The position numbers were made by a program, and so were the translations under genes. The notes beneath the pieces were generated by a model. That model saw only the letters and a program-made list of their open reading frames with translations, had not been told where the DNA came from and did not search any database. This document shows positions 45,937 through 55,374 of a stretch of DNA of 64,000 nucleotides, one piece after another. The DNA is from Streptomyces sp. NBC_00425 (GTDB lineage: Bacteria > Actinomycetota > Actinomycetes > Streptomycetales > Streptomycetaceae), in contig NZ_CP107928.1 of assembly GCF_036030735.1 (NCBI RefSeq), forward strand, positions 4,030,001-4,094,000, in the 5' to 3' direction. Position 1 is the first letter of the stretch. Each line of letters opens with the position of its first letter.

Positions 45937-46695
45937 ATGCCGGACCGCAGTCTGCGACTCCTCACGCTCCCCCCGCAGTCACCGCAGGGAGGGGAGCGCG
46001 GCGCCGTGCTGCTGCGGGAGCGCCCCACCTCCCCTCCGGACGCCCCGTCGGGCGACGGCACGCCCCCCGACGACGACAACCCGTTCGCCCCGCCGCCGGA
46101 GAACGCCCCCGACCGCCCGTGGCAGCCCCGGCGTCCGGCGGGCGGCGCCCCCGAGGACGGGCAGTCCCCGTGGGGCAGCCAGTGGAGCGACCAGCAGCCC
46201 GGCCGCTCCCCCGGCGGCTTCGGCGAACGCCCGGGCCGCGGGCCCGAGAACGGCGGGCCGGGACCGGAGAACGGCGGCAAGCGCTGGGACCCCACCGACC
46301 CCGCCCAGCGCCGCGCGCGCTACGCGCTGCTCAGCGGTATGTGGGCCTTCTTCTTCGTCCTCTTCGGCTGGCCGTACGTGGCCCTGCTGCTCGGCGCGCT
46401 CGCCCTCAACTGGGGCATCAGCGCCCTACGGGCCAAGCCCCGCACCCCGTCCCCCGACAGCCCGGAGAGCGGCTCCCGCCCGGAGAGCGGCTCCCGCCCG
46501 CAGAAGACGGCCGCGGTGAGCGGCGTGGTCACCGCCTCCCTGGCACTGGCCCTGGTCGCCGCGAGCTTCACCGCACACCTCGTCTACCAGGACTACTACA
46601 CCTGCACCAACGACGCCCTCACCAACGAGGCCAGGCAGTCCTGCAACGACCTCCTCCCGAAGGAACTGCAGAAGATCCTCGGCACCGACTCCTGA
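45937..46695 (+). CDS. Membrane protein with disordered Pro/Gly-rich N-terminus
   Basis: 252 residues from ATG 45937 ([13 protein letters not shown]). The first 130 residues are low-complexity ([13 protein letters not shown] and similar). Helices follow at about 145-180 ([29 protein letters not shown], probably two) and about 200-225 ([24 protein letters not shown]). The tail has two cysteines ([21 protein letters not shown]). Function unrecognised. A direct repeat [13 protein letters not shown] lies between the helical parts. It neighbours the purN promoter. Confidence 0.75.
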   Translation: MPDRSLRLLTLPPQSPQGGERGAVLLRERPTSPPDAPSGDGTPPDDDNPFAPPPENAPDRPWQPRRPAGGAPEDGQSPWGSQWSDQQPGRSPGGFGERPGRGPENGGPGPENGGKRWDPTDPAQRRARYALLSGMWAFFFVLFGWPYVALLLGALALNWGISALRAKPRTPSPDSPESGSRPESGSRPQKTAAVSGVVTASLALALVAASFTAHLVYQDYYTCTNDALTNEARQSCNDLLPKELQKILGTDS

Positions 46696-46985
46696 AACAG
46701 GGTTCCTGAGGCAGCGCCCCCGGGGACCGACTTCTGGGCCAGGACTCCTGAGGACGCGCTGGTGAGGACGCATTCCTGAGGCCGAGAGCGTCCGCCGCGT
46801 GGGTGCCCGCCGGGGGTGTCCGCCGGGCGCCGCTCACAGGAGGCGTCGGCGCGGCCCGCGGGGAGACGCCGGCCGGAGGGTGTCCGCCGGGGGCCCCCGG
46901 CGGACGTCCACAAGCACCGTCCACGGGCGGCGTCCGCAGGGTGCCCAGTGCGCTGGGGCCCCGCGGGGAGACGCCCGGCGGGCGG
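46696..46985. other. Convergent gap with degenerate GC-rich repeats
   Basis: 290 bp between the membrane protein gene and the DUF6350 gene. It contains scattered TCCTGAGG and GTCCGCCGGG repeats. No gene or clean terminator was recognised. Confidence 0.5.
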
Positions 46986-49001
46986 TCATCGGCGCGGATC
47001 CGTCCCTTCGTCCCGTTCTTCTCCCGCCTCCCGCAACGCAGCCCACCGGGCCTCCCTGGCCGAGTCGCCGTGCCACGCCGGGCCGACGGGCTCCACCGGC
47101 CCGACGTCGGCGAGCGGCTCACCCGGCGTGCGGAGCTCGCGCGGCGCGAGGGGCGCGGGCGGCACGGGGGGCTGGGGCGGCGTGAGCGGCCGAGGTGGCG
47201 TGGCACGCCCGGGTGGCGTGGGGGCTTCGCCGGGCTCGAGGAACGACACGGGTTCGAGGGGGGCGAACGGGTCCCGAGGCGCGACGTAGGACGGCGGCTC
47301 GATCGGCGCGAAGGGGTCCCGAGGCGCGACGTACGACGGCGGCTCGATCGGCGCGAAGGGGTCCCGAGGCGCGACGTACGACGGCGGCTCGATCGGCGCG
47401 AAGGGGTCGGCGGCCTCGGCGAAAGGGTGCGGCGGCGCGCCGGGGGCGGCATCCCGGGGGACGAGGAAGTCGTACAGCTCCTCCTCCGCCACCCCGGCCG
47501 ACGCCGCCACGCCGCGCCGCGCCCCCGCCTTCCCGGCCTTCTCCTTCCCGAGCCCGCGGGCGCACCCGGCCGCCCCCCTCTTCCGGCAGCGCCACCCCCG
47601 CACCGCCACGCCCACCGGCGTCCCCACCCCCACCACCCACAGCAGCACCGCACCCCCGACCTGCCACCACACCGGCCCGAACCGCGCCAGCACGGAGGCC
47701 CCCAGCGGCCCGCCCGCCAGCCCCGACAGTGCTCCCATCAGCACCGCGCACCCCACACCCGCCAGCACGACGACTCCGACGGTCCTCCCCCGCGACCAGA
47801 CTTCGCCCGCCTCCCCGGCAGGCGCGGTCGTCCTGCCGGCCCGACCCGTCCCTGCGGTCCTTCCGGACCCACCTGGTCCAGCAGCCCCGGCGGTGCCGTC
47901 GGACACCGTGCGGCCCGTCGCCGCACCGGCCGTCGCCGCGCGGGCCGCGAACACGCCCACCGCGACGCCCGCCACCAAGGGCACCCCGCTCGCCGCCCAG
48001 TTCCACGGCGTACCGGCCCCGGCCTCGGGAACCGCCGCCAGCAACGGGAAGGGCGGCAGCAGCGGCGCGGGATCGGAGGACAGCGGCGCCACCACGTGCC
48101 CCGCACCGAGGAGGTACCCCGGCCCGAGGGCGTACGCGGCCCCCCACACCGCCGCGTTCGGCACCAGCGCCACGCACAGCAGCAGCACCGCGAACCGCCC
48201 GGACCAGCCCTCCGTCAACTGCAGAAACGCCTCGCGGGCCGCCCCGGCGTGCCACACCGACGACGACGCCACCAGCAGGGCCCCGCCCCCGACGAGCACC
48301 ACCGCACCCGCAGCCGCCGCCCGCGCCGCGGCCGCCAGACGGGCGTGCTCCGCCGTCCCGGGAAACGGCCGCCGCAGCCCGCTCGGCAGCGCGAGCAGCA
48401 CGCCGTCCACGGGTCCGCGCGGGTGACCGCAGGCCGACCACACCCCCGCCCCGGCGGCCAGCACGGCCACCGCCGGGACGCACACCGCCGCCCACGCCCA
48501 CGAGGTCCGCAGCGCGCCGCCCGCGGCGGCGTAGAGGGCGGCGCCCGAGCCGACGGCGAGATACCCGACCACGACGCCCGCCCACACCGTGCGGGCGCTG
48601 ACCGGCGCCCAACCCTCCGCGCCGCCGTCGGCGTCGCCCGCGTCCACCGCGTCCCGGGCCGCCCGCCGCACCAGCCACACCGGCAGCGCGAGCAGCAGCA
48701 GCGGAGTGACGCCGACCGGCGCCGGCGCCCCGGCCAGCGTGTCGACGCGCACCAGTTCCGCGCCGTGGGCCAGCAGCCACAGCGCGGCGGCGACATGCAG
48801 CGCGCCGCTGGGCCCGCTGTCGGGGTACGGGGAGCTGATCCACAGCACCATCACGAGCGCGGCGAAGGAACCGAGCCCCAGTCCGGCCGCGAGCACACCG
48901 CCCGCGAGGCCGGCGGCCAGGGCGGGCGATCGGTCGCGCATCCGGGGCAGCAGGGACGACAACGTAAGCCGGCGAGCGGTCATCGGGATCACGACGGCCA
49001 T
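46986..49001 (-). CDS. Large integral membrane protein, DUF6350 family
   Basis: 671 residues with about ten or more hydrophobic segments in the first 470 residues (for example [23 protein letters not shown] and [17 protein letters not shown]). A Gly/Thr-rich loop lies about 370-410. A cytoplasmic tail of about 160 residues contains three copies of [15 protein letters not shown]. The DUF6350 assignment is from overall layout and its position near purH/sucCD. It is sometimes annotated as a cell-division or hypothetical membrane protein. ATG at 49001; MTARR at codon 7 is an alternative start. Function unknown. Confidence 0.8.
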   Translation of the reverse strand: MAVVIPMTARRLTLSSLLPRMRDRSPALAAGLAGGVLAAGLGLGSFAALVMVLWISSPYPDSGPSGALHVAAALWLLAHGAELVRVDTLAGAPAPVGVTPLLLLALPVWLVRRAARDAVDAGDADGGAEGWAPVSARTVWAGVVVGYLAVGSGAALYAAAGGALRTSWAWAAVCVPAVAVLAAGAGVWSACGHPRGPVDGVLLALPSGLRRPFPGTAEHARLAAAARAAAAGAVVLVGGGALLVASSSVWHAGAAREAFLQLTEGWSGRFAVLLLCVALVPNAAVWGAAYALGPGYLLGAGHVVAPLSSDPAPLLPPFPLLAAVPEAGAGTPWNWAASGVPLVAGVAVGVFAARAATAGAATGRTVSDGTAGAAGPGGSGRTAGTGRAGRTTAPAGEAGEVWSRGRTVGVVVLAGVGCAVLMGALSGLAGGPLGASVLARFGPVWWQVGGAVLLWVVGVGTPVGVAVRGWRCRKRGAAGCARGLGKEKAGKAGARRGVAASAGVAEEELYDFLVPRDAAPGAPPHPFAEAADPFAPIEPPSYVAPRDPFAPIEPPSYVAPRDPFAPIEPPSYVAPRDPFAPLEPVSFLEPGEAPTPPGRATPPRPLTPPQPPVPPAPLAPRELRTPGEPLADVGPVEPVGPAWHGDSAREARWAALREAGEERDEGTDPRR
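47278..47409. repeat. 45-bp tandem repeats in the DUF6350 gene
   Basis: Three nearly identical 45-bp units (47278-47322, 47323-47367, 47368-47409) encode 15-residue repeats centred on [12 protein letters not shown], with a degenerate fourth copy at the C-terminal side. Near-identity at DNA level suggests recent expansion. Confidence 0.9.
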
Positions 49002-49172
49002 GCTCCCAACGACACGCGCTTTTCCGTCGTAACAGGCGAACTTCGGATGTGTCGCCCAATATACGCTTTATGTACTTTTCCGGTCGAAGGGGCCCTTCAT
49101 GACGCGACGCCCCACGGCCGCGCACGGGAGGCGTACGCGAAACTGCCGGCATCGCTGGACAAGGCGGAAAAG

Positions 49173-50171
49173 GTGACGAACACCCAGGAGGCGGCGCCTC
49201 GACGTCAGGTGACGGTACGCCTGACGAAGGCACGCGAGACGAAGGCAGGCCCGACGACGGCAGGCCCTGCGACGGCAGCCCCGACGACGGCACATCCGAC
49301 GACGAACCCGGAACACCTGGGCGCGGCACCCCTGGGCGCGGAACCCGCTTCCGGGCCGGGTTCGCCGGCCACCCCCTTGACGCCCGCTCAGGCCTTCGAC
49401 GCGCTCTACGCGTTCTGCGCCCCCGCCCTCGTCCGGCAGACCTATCTGCTGTCCGGGCGCCGCGAACTCGCCCGCGAGTCGGTCGAACAGGCGTTTCAAC
49501 TGGCGTGGCAGCGCTGGCCCGAGGTGGCCGTGGACCCCGACCCGGCCGGCTGGGTGCGCGCCGCGGCGTACGAGTACGCGCTCTCCCCGTGGCACCGGTT
49601 CCGCCCGCGCTACCGGCACCCCGAGCCGCCCCCGGCCGAGGCGCCCGACCGCGCGCTGCTGGACGTCCTGCTGACGCTGCCGGCGACGTACCGCCGTACC
49701 CTCCTGCTCTACGACGGCGTCGGGCTCGATCTGCCGGAGACGGCCGCCGAGACCGAGGCGAGCACCCCCGCGGCGGCGTACCGGCTGCTGCACGCGCGCG
49801 AGGCGGTCGCCGCGCGGCTGCCGGAACTGGCGAGCCCGGACGTGCTGCACCGGCGGCTGGCGGAGGTCGCGTCCGCGGAACGGCTGCGCGCGCCCAGGCC
49901 GCCCGCCGTGCGGCTGGGCGGTGAGCGGAGGGCCCGCTTCTGGACCAGGGCGGCGATCGCGTTCACGATCGCGATCATCGGCGCGACCGCGCTGACCGCG
50001 CGCACCGCCCCCACCCGCTACGAACCCCCGGTGCCCCCCGGCGAGACCGTGCAGGGCGTCCCGCCGCGGGCCGCGCCGGGCACGCTGTCGGACGCACAGC
50101 TGAAGCTGCGCGCGAAACTGCGCTCCGAGACGCAGAACGGCCCGGACAGACTGCTCCCCCGCCCCGAGTGA
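49173..50171 (+). CDS. Sigma-70/ECF-like protein with C-terminal membrane helix
   Basis: 332 residues. After an 80-residue Thr/Ala-rich leader, a sigma region 2-like part (FDALYAFCAPALVRQTYLLSGRRELARESVEQAFQLAW, then VRAAAYEYALS) and a region 4-like part (LLDVLLTLPATYRRTLLLYDGVGLDLPETAAETEASTPAAAYRLLHARE) are recognisable. A single membrane helix (RAAIAFTIAIIGATALTA) and a 55-residue outside tail end the protein. ECF sigma factors are normally soluble, so a tethered form is unusual. Region 2 is degenerate and it may not be an active sigma factor. The GTG at 49173 with AAGG upstream is the best start seen. Confidence 0.75.
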   Translation: MTNTQEAAPRRQVTVRLTKARETKAGPTTAGPATAAPTTAHPTTNPEHLGAAPLGAEPASGPGSPATPLTPAQAFDALYAFCAPALVRQTYLLSGRRELARESVEQAFQLAWQRWPEVAVDPDPAGWVRAAAYEYALSPWHRFRPRYRHPEPPPAEAPDRALLDVLLTLPATYRRTLLLYDGVGLDLPETAAETEASTPAAAYRLLHAREAVAARLPELASPDVLHRRLAEVASAERLRAPRPPAVRLGGERRARFWTRAAIAFTIAIIGATALTARTAPTRYEPPVPPGETVQGVPPRAAPGTLSDAQLKLRAKLRSETQNGPDRLLPRPE

Positions 50172-50194
50172 CACAGAGGCCAGGACGGCAGAAA

Positions 50195-50234
50195 GGCGGC
50201 GGGCCCGCTCCCCTGAGGGAACGGGCCCGCCGCC
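50195..50234. terminator. Hairpin between the sigma-like gene and sucD
   Basis: GGCGGCGGGCCCG and CGGGCCCGCCGCC arms, extended by CTCCC/GGGA, between convergent genes. A strong bidirectional stem with no T-tract. Confidence 0.75.
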
Positions 50235-50303
50235 GATGTTCAGCCGCCGCGTACCGGCCAAGGCTCAGCCGGACGCGTCAGCCGGGTGACGCGGTCGGAC
50301 GGC

Positions 50304-51191
50304 TCAGCCGGCCGAGAGGATCTCGCGCGCGAGCTTCGCCGTCTCGGTCGGCGTCTTGCCGACCTTGACGCCGGCGGCCTCGAGGGCCTCCTTCTTCGCG
50401 GCGGCCGTGCCGGAGGAGCCGGAGACGATGGCGCCGGCGTGGCCCATGGTCTTGCCCTCGGGCGCGGTGAAGCCCGCGACGTAGCCGACGACCGGCTTCT
50501 TCACGTTGTCCTTGATGAAGGCCGCGGCCCGCTCCTCGGCGTCGCCGCCGATCTCACCGATCATGACGATCAGGTCGGTGTCGGGGTCGGCCTCGAACGC
50601 GGCGAGCGCGTCGATGTGCGTGGTGCCGATGATCGGGTCGCCACCGATGCCGACGGCCGACGAGAAGCCGATGTCGCGCAGCTCGTACATCATCTGGTAG
50701 GTCAGCGTGCCGGACTTCGAGACCAGGCCGATGCGGCCCGGCTTCGTGATGTCGCCCGGGATGATGCCGGCGTTCGACTGGCCCGGGGTGATGAGACCGG
50801 GGCAGTTCGGGCCGATGATCCGGGTCTTGTCGCCCTTGGACCCGGCGTACGCGTAGAACGCGGCCGAGTCGTGGACGGCGATGCCCTCGGTGATGACGAC
50901 CGCGAGCGGGATCTCGGCGTCGATCGCCTCGACCACGGCGGCCTTCGCGAAGGCCGGCGGCACGAAGAGGACGGACACGTTGGCGCCCGTCTTCTCCATC
51001 GCCTCGGCGACCGTGCCGAAGACCGGGATCTCGGTGCCGTCGAAGTCGACGGAGGTGCCCGCCTTGCGGGGGTTCACGCCACCGACGATGTTGGTGCCGT
51101 CCGCCAGCATGAGCTTGGTGTGCTTCATGCCCGTGGCACCGGTCATGCCCTGGACGATGACCTTGCTGTCCTTGTTCAGGAAGATAGCCAT
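50304..51191 (-). CDS. sucD: Succinyl-CoA ligase [ADP-forming] alpha subunit
   Basis: 295 residues. The CoA-binding Rossmann part has [17 protein letters not shown] and GGVNPRKAG. The ligase part has [12 protein letters not shown], and the phosphohistidine is in [13 protein letters not shown]. With SucC it converts succinyl-CoA and ADP or GDP plus phosphate to succinate and NTP in the TCA cycle. It lies 21 bp after sucC in one operon. Confidence 0.97.
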   Translation of the reverse strand: MAIFLNKDSKVIVQGMTGATGMKHTKLMLADGTNIVGGVNPRKAGTSVDFDGTEIPVFGTVAEAMEKTGANVSVLFVPPAFAKAAVVEAIDAEIPLAVVITEGIAVHDSAAFYAYAGSKGDKTRIIGPNCPGLITPGQSNAGIIPGDITKPGRIGLVSKSGTLTYQMMYELRDIGFSSAVGIGGDPIIGTTHIDALAAFEADPDTDLIVMIGEIGGDAEERAAAFIKDNVKKPVVGYVAGFTAPEGKTMGHAGAIVSGSSGTAAAKKEALEAAGVKVGKTPTETAKLAREILSAG

Positions 51192-51212
51192 GGCTGTTCT
51201 GTCCCTCTTCCC

Positions 51213-52391
51213 TTACTTCGCAGCCGCGAGCTCGGCGGCCTTGTCGGCCGCGCCGTCCATGGTGTCCACGCGCTGGACCAGCGGGTGGTTGGCGTCGGAG
51301 AGGATCTTGCGACCCAGCTCGGCGTTGTTGCCGTCGAGGCGGACGACGAGCGGCTTGGTGACTTCCTCGCCCCTGTCCGCGAGCAGCTGCAGCGCCTGGA
51401 CGATGCCGTTGGCGACCTCGTCGCAGGCGGTGATGCCACCGAAGACGTTGACGAACACGGACTTCACGTCCGGGTCGCCCAGGATGATCTCCAGGCCGTT
51501 CGCCATCACGGCCGCGGACGCGCCGCCGCCGATGTCGAGGAAGTTGGCGGGCTTGACGCCACCGTGCGCCTCACCGGCGTACGCGACGACGTCCAGGGTG
51601 CTCATGACGAGACCCGCGCCGTTGCCGATGATGCCGACCTCGCCGTCGAGCTTGACGTAGTTGAGGTTCTTCTCCTTGGCCGCGGCCTCGAGCGGGTTCG
51701 CCGAGTCCTTGTCCTGGAGGGCCTCGTGCCCCGGCTGGCGGAACTCGGCGTTCTCGTCCAGCGAGACCTTGCCGTCGAGGGCGATGACGTCACCGGAGGC
51801 GACCTTGGCCAGCGGGTTCACCTCGACGAGAAGGGCGTCCTCCTCGACGAAGGTCTTCCACAGGGTGACCAGGACGTTCGCGACCTTGTCGGCGACCTCG
51901 GCCGGGAAGTTCGCGGCCTCGACGATCTCGCGGGCCTTCTCGGGGGTCACACCCTCGTTGGCGTCGATCGGCGTCTTGGCGACGGCCTCGGGCCGGGTCT
52001 CCGCCACCTCCTCGATCTCCATGCCGCCCTCGACGGACGCGATGGAGAGGAAGGTGCGGTTCGCACGGTCCAGGAGGAAGGAGACGTAGTACTCCTCCAG
52101 GATCTCCGGGGCCGTCTCGGCGATCATCACCTTGTGGACCGTGTGGCCCTTGATGTCCATGCCGAGGATGTTGGTCGCGTGCTCCACGGCCTCGTCGGCG
52201 GAGGCGGCGAGCTTGACGCCGCCGGCCTTGCCGCGGCCGCCGACCTTCACCTGGGCCTTGACGACGGACTTGCCACCGAGACGCTCGGTGGCTGCGCGGG
52301 CCGCCTCAGGCGTGTCGATGACTTCACCGGCCAGCACCGGTACATCGTGCTTGGCGAAGAGGTCCCTCGCCTGGTACTCGAACAGGTCCAC
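51213..52391 (-). CDS. sucC: Succinyl-CoA ligase [ADP-forming] beta subunit
   Basis: 392 residues from GTG. The ATP-grasp domain begins [22 protein letters not shown] and continues with [19 protein letters not shown]. Metal and subunit-interface segments include [23 protein letters not shown] and [15 protein letters not shown]. It is the nucleotide-binding partner of SucD. The leader extends into a 630-bp gap in which no other gene is supported. Confidence 0.97.
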   Translation of the reverse strand: MDLFEYQARDLFAKHDVPVLAGEVIDTPEAARAATERLGGKSVVKAQVKVGGRGKAGGVKLAASADEAVEHATNILGMDIKGHTVHKVMIAETAPEILEEYYVSFLLDRANRTFLSIASVEGGMEIEEVAETRPEAVAKTPIDANEGVTPEKAREIVEAANFPAEVADKVANVLVTLWKTFVEEDALLVEVNPLAKVASGDVIALDGKVSLDENAEFRQPGHEALQDKDSANPLEAAAKEKNLNYVKLDGEVGIIGNGAGLVMSTLDVVAYAGEAHGGVKPANFLDIGGGASAAVMANGLEIILGDPDVKSVFVNVFGGITACDEVANGIVQALQLLADRGEEVTKPLVVRLDGNNAELGRKILSDANHPLVQRVDTMDGAADKAAELAAAK

Positions 52392-53024
52392 GCGCTTCCG
52401 TCCCTATCAGTGATCTCGCGGTTCGTTGTCTGCGTGGGCGTGCCGCGAGGGCAACGTGACGTCCGACCGGTGTCTGTCACAAGGGAGGCGCACACGGTGT
52501 CCGAGCGCGCGGCATGTCCGTCTCGCAGGTTATCGCTGCTTGCAGGAGGCCCCTAAATCGAGGGTCACACCTGAGCGGTGATACCTGTCACATGATGCCG
52601 GGATCACTGGCACCCCGTGCCGCATGTGAGGTCGGGGGGAGGGGCCCCACCGGGGTGGGGTCGACCCGGTGAGGCCCCCTGAACAGCCCCTCAGGGGCTC
52701 AGGACGGGTGGCCCCCACCCCAATGGGAACCAACCGCCCCCATCCGCGAGGTCCCGGACGAGCCGACCGATGGCTTTCGGCCGTCCGTGGTCCGTCGCCT
52801 CACGAAGTCATGGGTGGCGAGCTGCGGAGAGCTCGGGGACGCGGCGACCCGGCCGCGGCGCGAGTCCCCGGCCGCAGGGTCTGCGGAGGCGCCCCGCCAG
52901 ACGCGCGGCCCTGTGCCTCCCGCGCGGGCTGCGCGGCGGGAGGCGCAGGGCAGCGGGGGGGGCGAAGGGCAGCGGGGGCGAATCGGCTCGGGACCGTGAG
53001 AGGCCGCCGGTGCGCCCCCGGCAC
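52392..53024. other. Large gap upstream of sucC
   Basis: 633 bp holding the sucC promoter and several GC hairpins, such as AGCCCC/GGGGCT at 52685-52699. Direct repeats GGCAGCGGGGG occur near 52950-52980. Open frames on both strands look like GC-skew shadows. Confidence 0.5.
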
Positions 53025-54008
53025 TCAGCCGGGGAACACCCGCACGTCCCGGAGGCCGTCCCGCGTCCCGGCGGCGTCGCATCGTGCGGCGGGGCCGGAC
53101 GCCTGGCCCGGCGGCAGCAGGTACTGCGACGGCAGGACGGCGTGCACGTCGGCGTCCCGCGGCGCACCGCCGAGCACGCCGCCGGGAACACCCGGAGCGC
53201 CCCCGGGAGGGCCGTACCGCGCCGACGCGACCACGGGGCCGGAGCCGGGGGCGGGGCCGGGGGCGGCAAGAGGACGCGGAACGGGGACGTGGACGGCGAC
53301 GGGGACGGGGACGGGGACGGGGAGACCGTCGGATGCGGAACCTGTTCCGCGCGCCTCCGCTGCCACCGCACCTGCCACTGCCCCTGCCCCTGCCGTGGCC
53401 CTTGCCCTCGCCCCGGCCTCCGCCGTCGCGTTCACGGTCGCCGTCGAGCCGAGGGCAGGAGTCTGTCCCCGGAGGCCGCGTCCCGGCCCGTCCGGCGGAA
53501 GAACCGCCCCGGGGTCGGCGAGCCCCGCAAGGCCGTCGAGCCCCGGCAGGTCACCGAGCCCCGGCAGGTCACCGAGGCCGAGAAGCCCAACACCCGCGGC
53601 ACGCACGGGGGACGCGGGGTGCGCGGCGCGTGCCGGGTGCGTCTGGGGTTTCGGGACGGCCGGAGGTGCCGAGCCGGCTGGGCGGGCCAGGAAGGCCAAG
53701 GCGGTGCGGGACGCCTGCACCCGGGGGCTGCCCGGCCTCGCGCCCACCACCCCCATGGCCTCGCCGTCCTCGGCCGCCTCGCCGGCGACGGACCGCACGG
53801 TCTCGGCAGTCGTGCGCGCGATGGTGGTCCGGGCGGCCACGGTCGCCCGCGTCGACGGGGCGCCGTCCGCCGCTTGTGCCTGCTCCCCGCCGAGGAACCC
53901 GAGCGCGAACAACCCGCCCACCATCAGCGCGAGATGCAGTACGCGCCGCCCCGGCCCCGGGCGCAGGACGCGCGCAACGGCGGCAGGCGGGACGGTGGGC
54001 GAGGCCAA
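53025..54008 (-). CDS. Secreted Pro/Ala/Gly-rich protein
   Basis: 327 residues from TTG at 54008, preceded by GGGAGGAA. The N-terminal signal peptide (LHLALMVGGLFALGFLGGEQAQA) probably has a cleavage site after AQA. The mature protein is low-complexity, with LPGLGDLPGLDGLAGL repeats and a VPVPVPVAVHVPVPRP stretch, and only two cysteines. It is probably exported; no domain was recognised. The TTG start is supported mainly by the ribosome site and signal peptide. Long open frames on the opposite strand reflect its extreme GC content. Confidence 0.6.
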   Translation of the reverse strand: MASPTVPPAAVARVLRPGPGRRVLHLALMVGGLFALGFLGGEQAQAADGAPSTRATVAARTTIARTTAETVRSVAGEAAEDGEAMGVVGARPGSPRVQASRTALAFLARPAGSAPPAVPKPQTHPARAAHPASPVRAAGVGLLGLGDLPGLGDLPGLDGLAGLADPGAVLPPDGPGRGLRGQTPALGSTATVNATAEAGARARATAGAGAVAGAVAAEARGTGSASDGLPVPVPVPVAVHVPVPRPLAAPGPAPGSGPVVASARYGPPGGAPGVPGGVLGGAPRDADVHAVLPSQYLLPPGQASGPAARCDAAGTRDGLRDVRVFPG

Positions 54009-54123
54009 GAGGGGACGTTCCTCCCGTGAGCGGCGGCAACGTGTCCCGATCTTTGCACGCGGGTCCCGCCGTCGCGCAACCCCCTGTTACCGATGGGTAA
54101 TCGTGCCGTTGCCGTCCCTCCGC

Positions 54124-55374
54124 TCACCCCGCATCCGGTGCCGGCAGCGCCCGTTTCTCCAGGGCCGCCGCCATGACCTCGGGAAACAGGTCGGGGGTGC
54201 AGGCGAACGCCGGCGCCCCCAGTGCAGCGAGCGCCGCCGCGTGCTCCCGGTCGTAGGCCGGCGCCCCCTCGTCGGACAGGGCGAGCAGCGCGACGAACTG
54301 CACGCCCGACGCCTTCATCGCCGCGACCCGTTTGAGCATCTCGTGGCGGATGCCTCCCTCGTACAGGTCGCTGACCAGCACCACCACGGTCTCGGCGGGC
54401 CGGGTGATCTGCGACTGGCAGTAGGCCAGCGCCCTGTTGATGTCGGTGCCGCCGCCGAGCCGGGTGCCGAACATGACGTCCACGGGGTCGTCGAGCCGGT
54501 CGGTGAGGTCGGCGACCGCCGTGTCGAAGACGACGAGCCGGGTGTCGATCGACCGCATCGAGGCCAGCACCGCCCCGAACACCGACGCGTACACCACCGA
54601 CGACGCCATCGAACCCGACTGGTCGATGCAGAGGATCACCTGCTTGCGCAGGGACTGCGAGGCCCGTCCGTACCCGACGAGCCGCTCCGGCACGACCGTC
54701 CCGTACTCGGGCTGGTAGTGCTTGAGGTTGGCGGCGATCGTGCGGTTCCAGTCGATGTCGCGGTGGCGCGGGCGGTTGCGCCGCGCGCCCCGGTCGAGTG
54801 CGCCGGCGAGAGCGGTCCGGGTGCGGCCCGCGAACCGCTTCTCGAGGTCCTCGACGACCTTGCGGACGACGGCCCGCGCCGTCTCCTTCGTCGTCTCGGG
54901 CATCGCCCGGTGGAGGGAGAGCAGGGTGCCGACGAGATGCACGTCGGGCTCGACCGCCTCCAGCATCTCCGGCTCCAGAAGGAGGGTGGACAGCCCGAGC
55001 CGGTCGATGGCGTCGCGTTGCATGACCTGCACCACGGAGGAGGGGAAGTACGTCCTGATGTCCCCGAGCCAGCGCGCCACGGACGGCGCGGAGGCTCCCA
55101 GTCCTCCCGAACGCTCCCGCCCCGTGCGCGGTACCTCCGGTGACCCGTAGAGCGCGGCGAGCGCCCCGTCCATCGCGGCGTCCCGGCCGGACAGGCCGTG
55201 TCCGGTGCCGTCGGCCGCGTCGCCCCCGAGCACCAGCCGCCAGCGCCTCAGCCGCTCCTGCCCGGCGTCCCCAGCCGCCGCCGTGCCCCTCGGCTCCGAG
55301 GCATCCGACTCCGTGGCCCTCGTCTCCGTGGCATCCGCCGCCGTGTCACCCGTCCACGGACCACTCGTCGTCAT
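54124..55374 (-). CDS. VWA-domain protein of the MoxR/VWA module
   Basis: 416 residues. An N-terminal part (about 1-215) includes IRTYFPSSVVQVMQRDAIDRLG and DIDWNRTIAANLKHYQ. A von Willebrand A domain begins ILCIDQSGSMASSVV (MIDAS DxSxS), with TRLVVFDT and the metal-site threonine region GGGTDINRAL; VVVLVSDLYEGG is a central strand. Such VWA proteins bind ligand through Mg and usually pair with a MoxR ATPase that remodels a client. Here the MoxR gene is three genes upstream. Its ATG overlaps the DUF5682 stop by 4 nt (ATGA). Confidence 0.9.
   Translation of the reverse strand: MTTSGPWTGDTAADATETRATESDASEPRGTAAAGDAGQERLRRWRLVLGGDAADGTGHGLSGRDAAMDGALAALYGSPEVPRTGRERSGGLGASAPSVARWLGDIRTYFPSSVVQVMQRDAIDRLGLSTLLLEPEMLEAVEPDVHLVGTLLSLHRAMPETTKETARAVVRKVVEDLEKRFAGRTRTALAGALDRGARRNRPRHRDIDWNRTIAANLKHYQPEYGTVVPERLVGYGRASQSLRKQVILCIDQSGSMASSVVYASVFGAVLASMRSIDTRLVVFDTAVADLTDRLDDPVDVMFGTRLGGGTDINRALAYCQSQITRPAETVVVLVSDLYEGGIRHEMLKRVAAMKASGVQFVALLALSDEGAPAYDREHAAALAALGAPAFACTPDLFPEVMAAALEKRALPAPDAG

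Noticed and set aside
46803..50171. An 1122-codon + strand open frame.
   Set aside because: Its first two thirds are opposite to the DUF6350 gene and low-complexity; only the sigma-like C-terminal part from 49173 is protein-like.
52392..53024. Extra gene between sucC and the secreted protein, from open frames on both strands.
   Set aside because: No ribosome site, domain or signal; the compositions look like GC-bias shadows.
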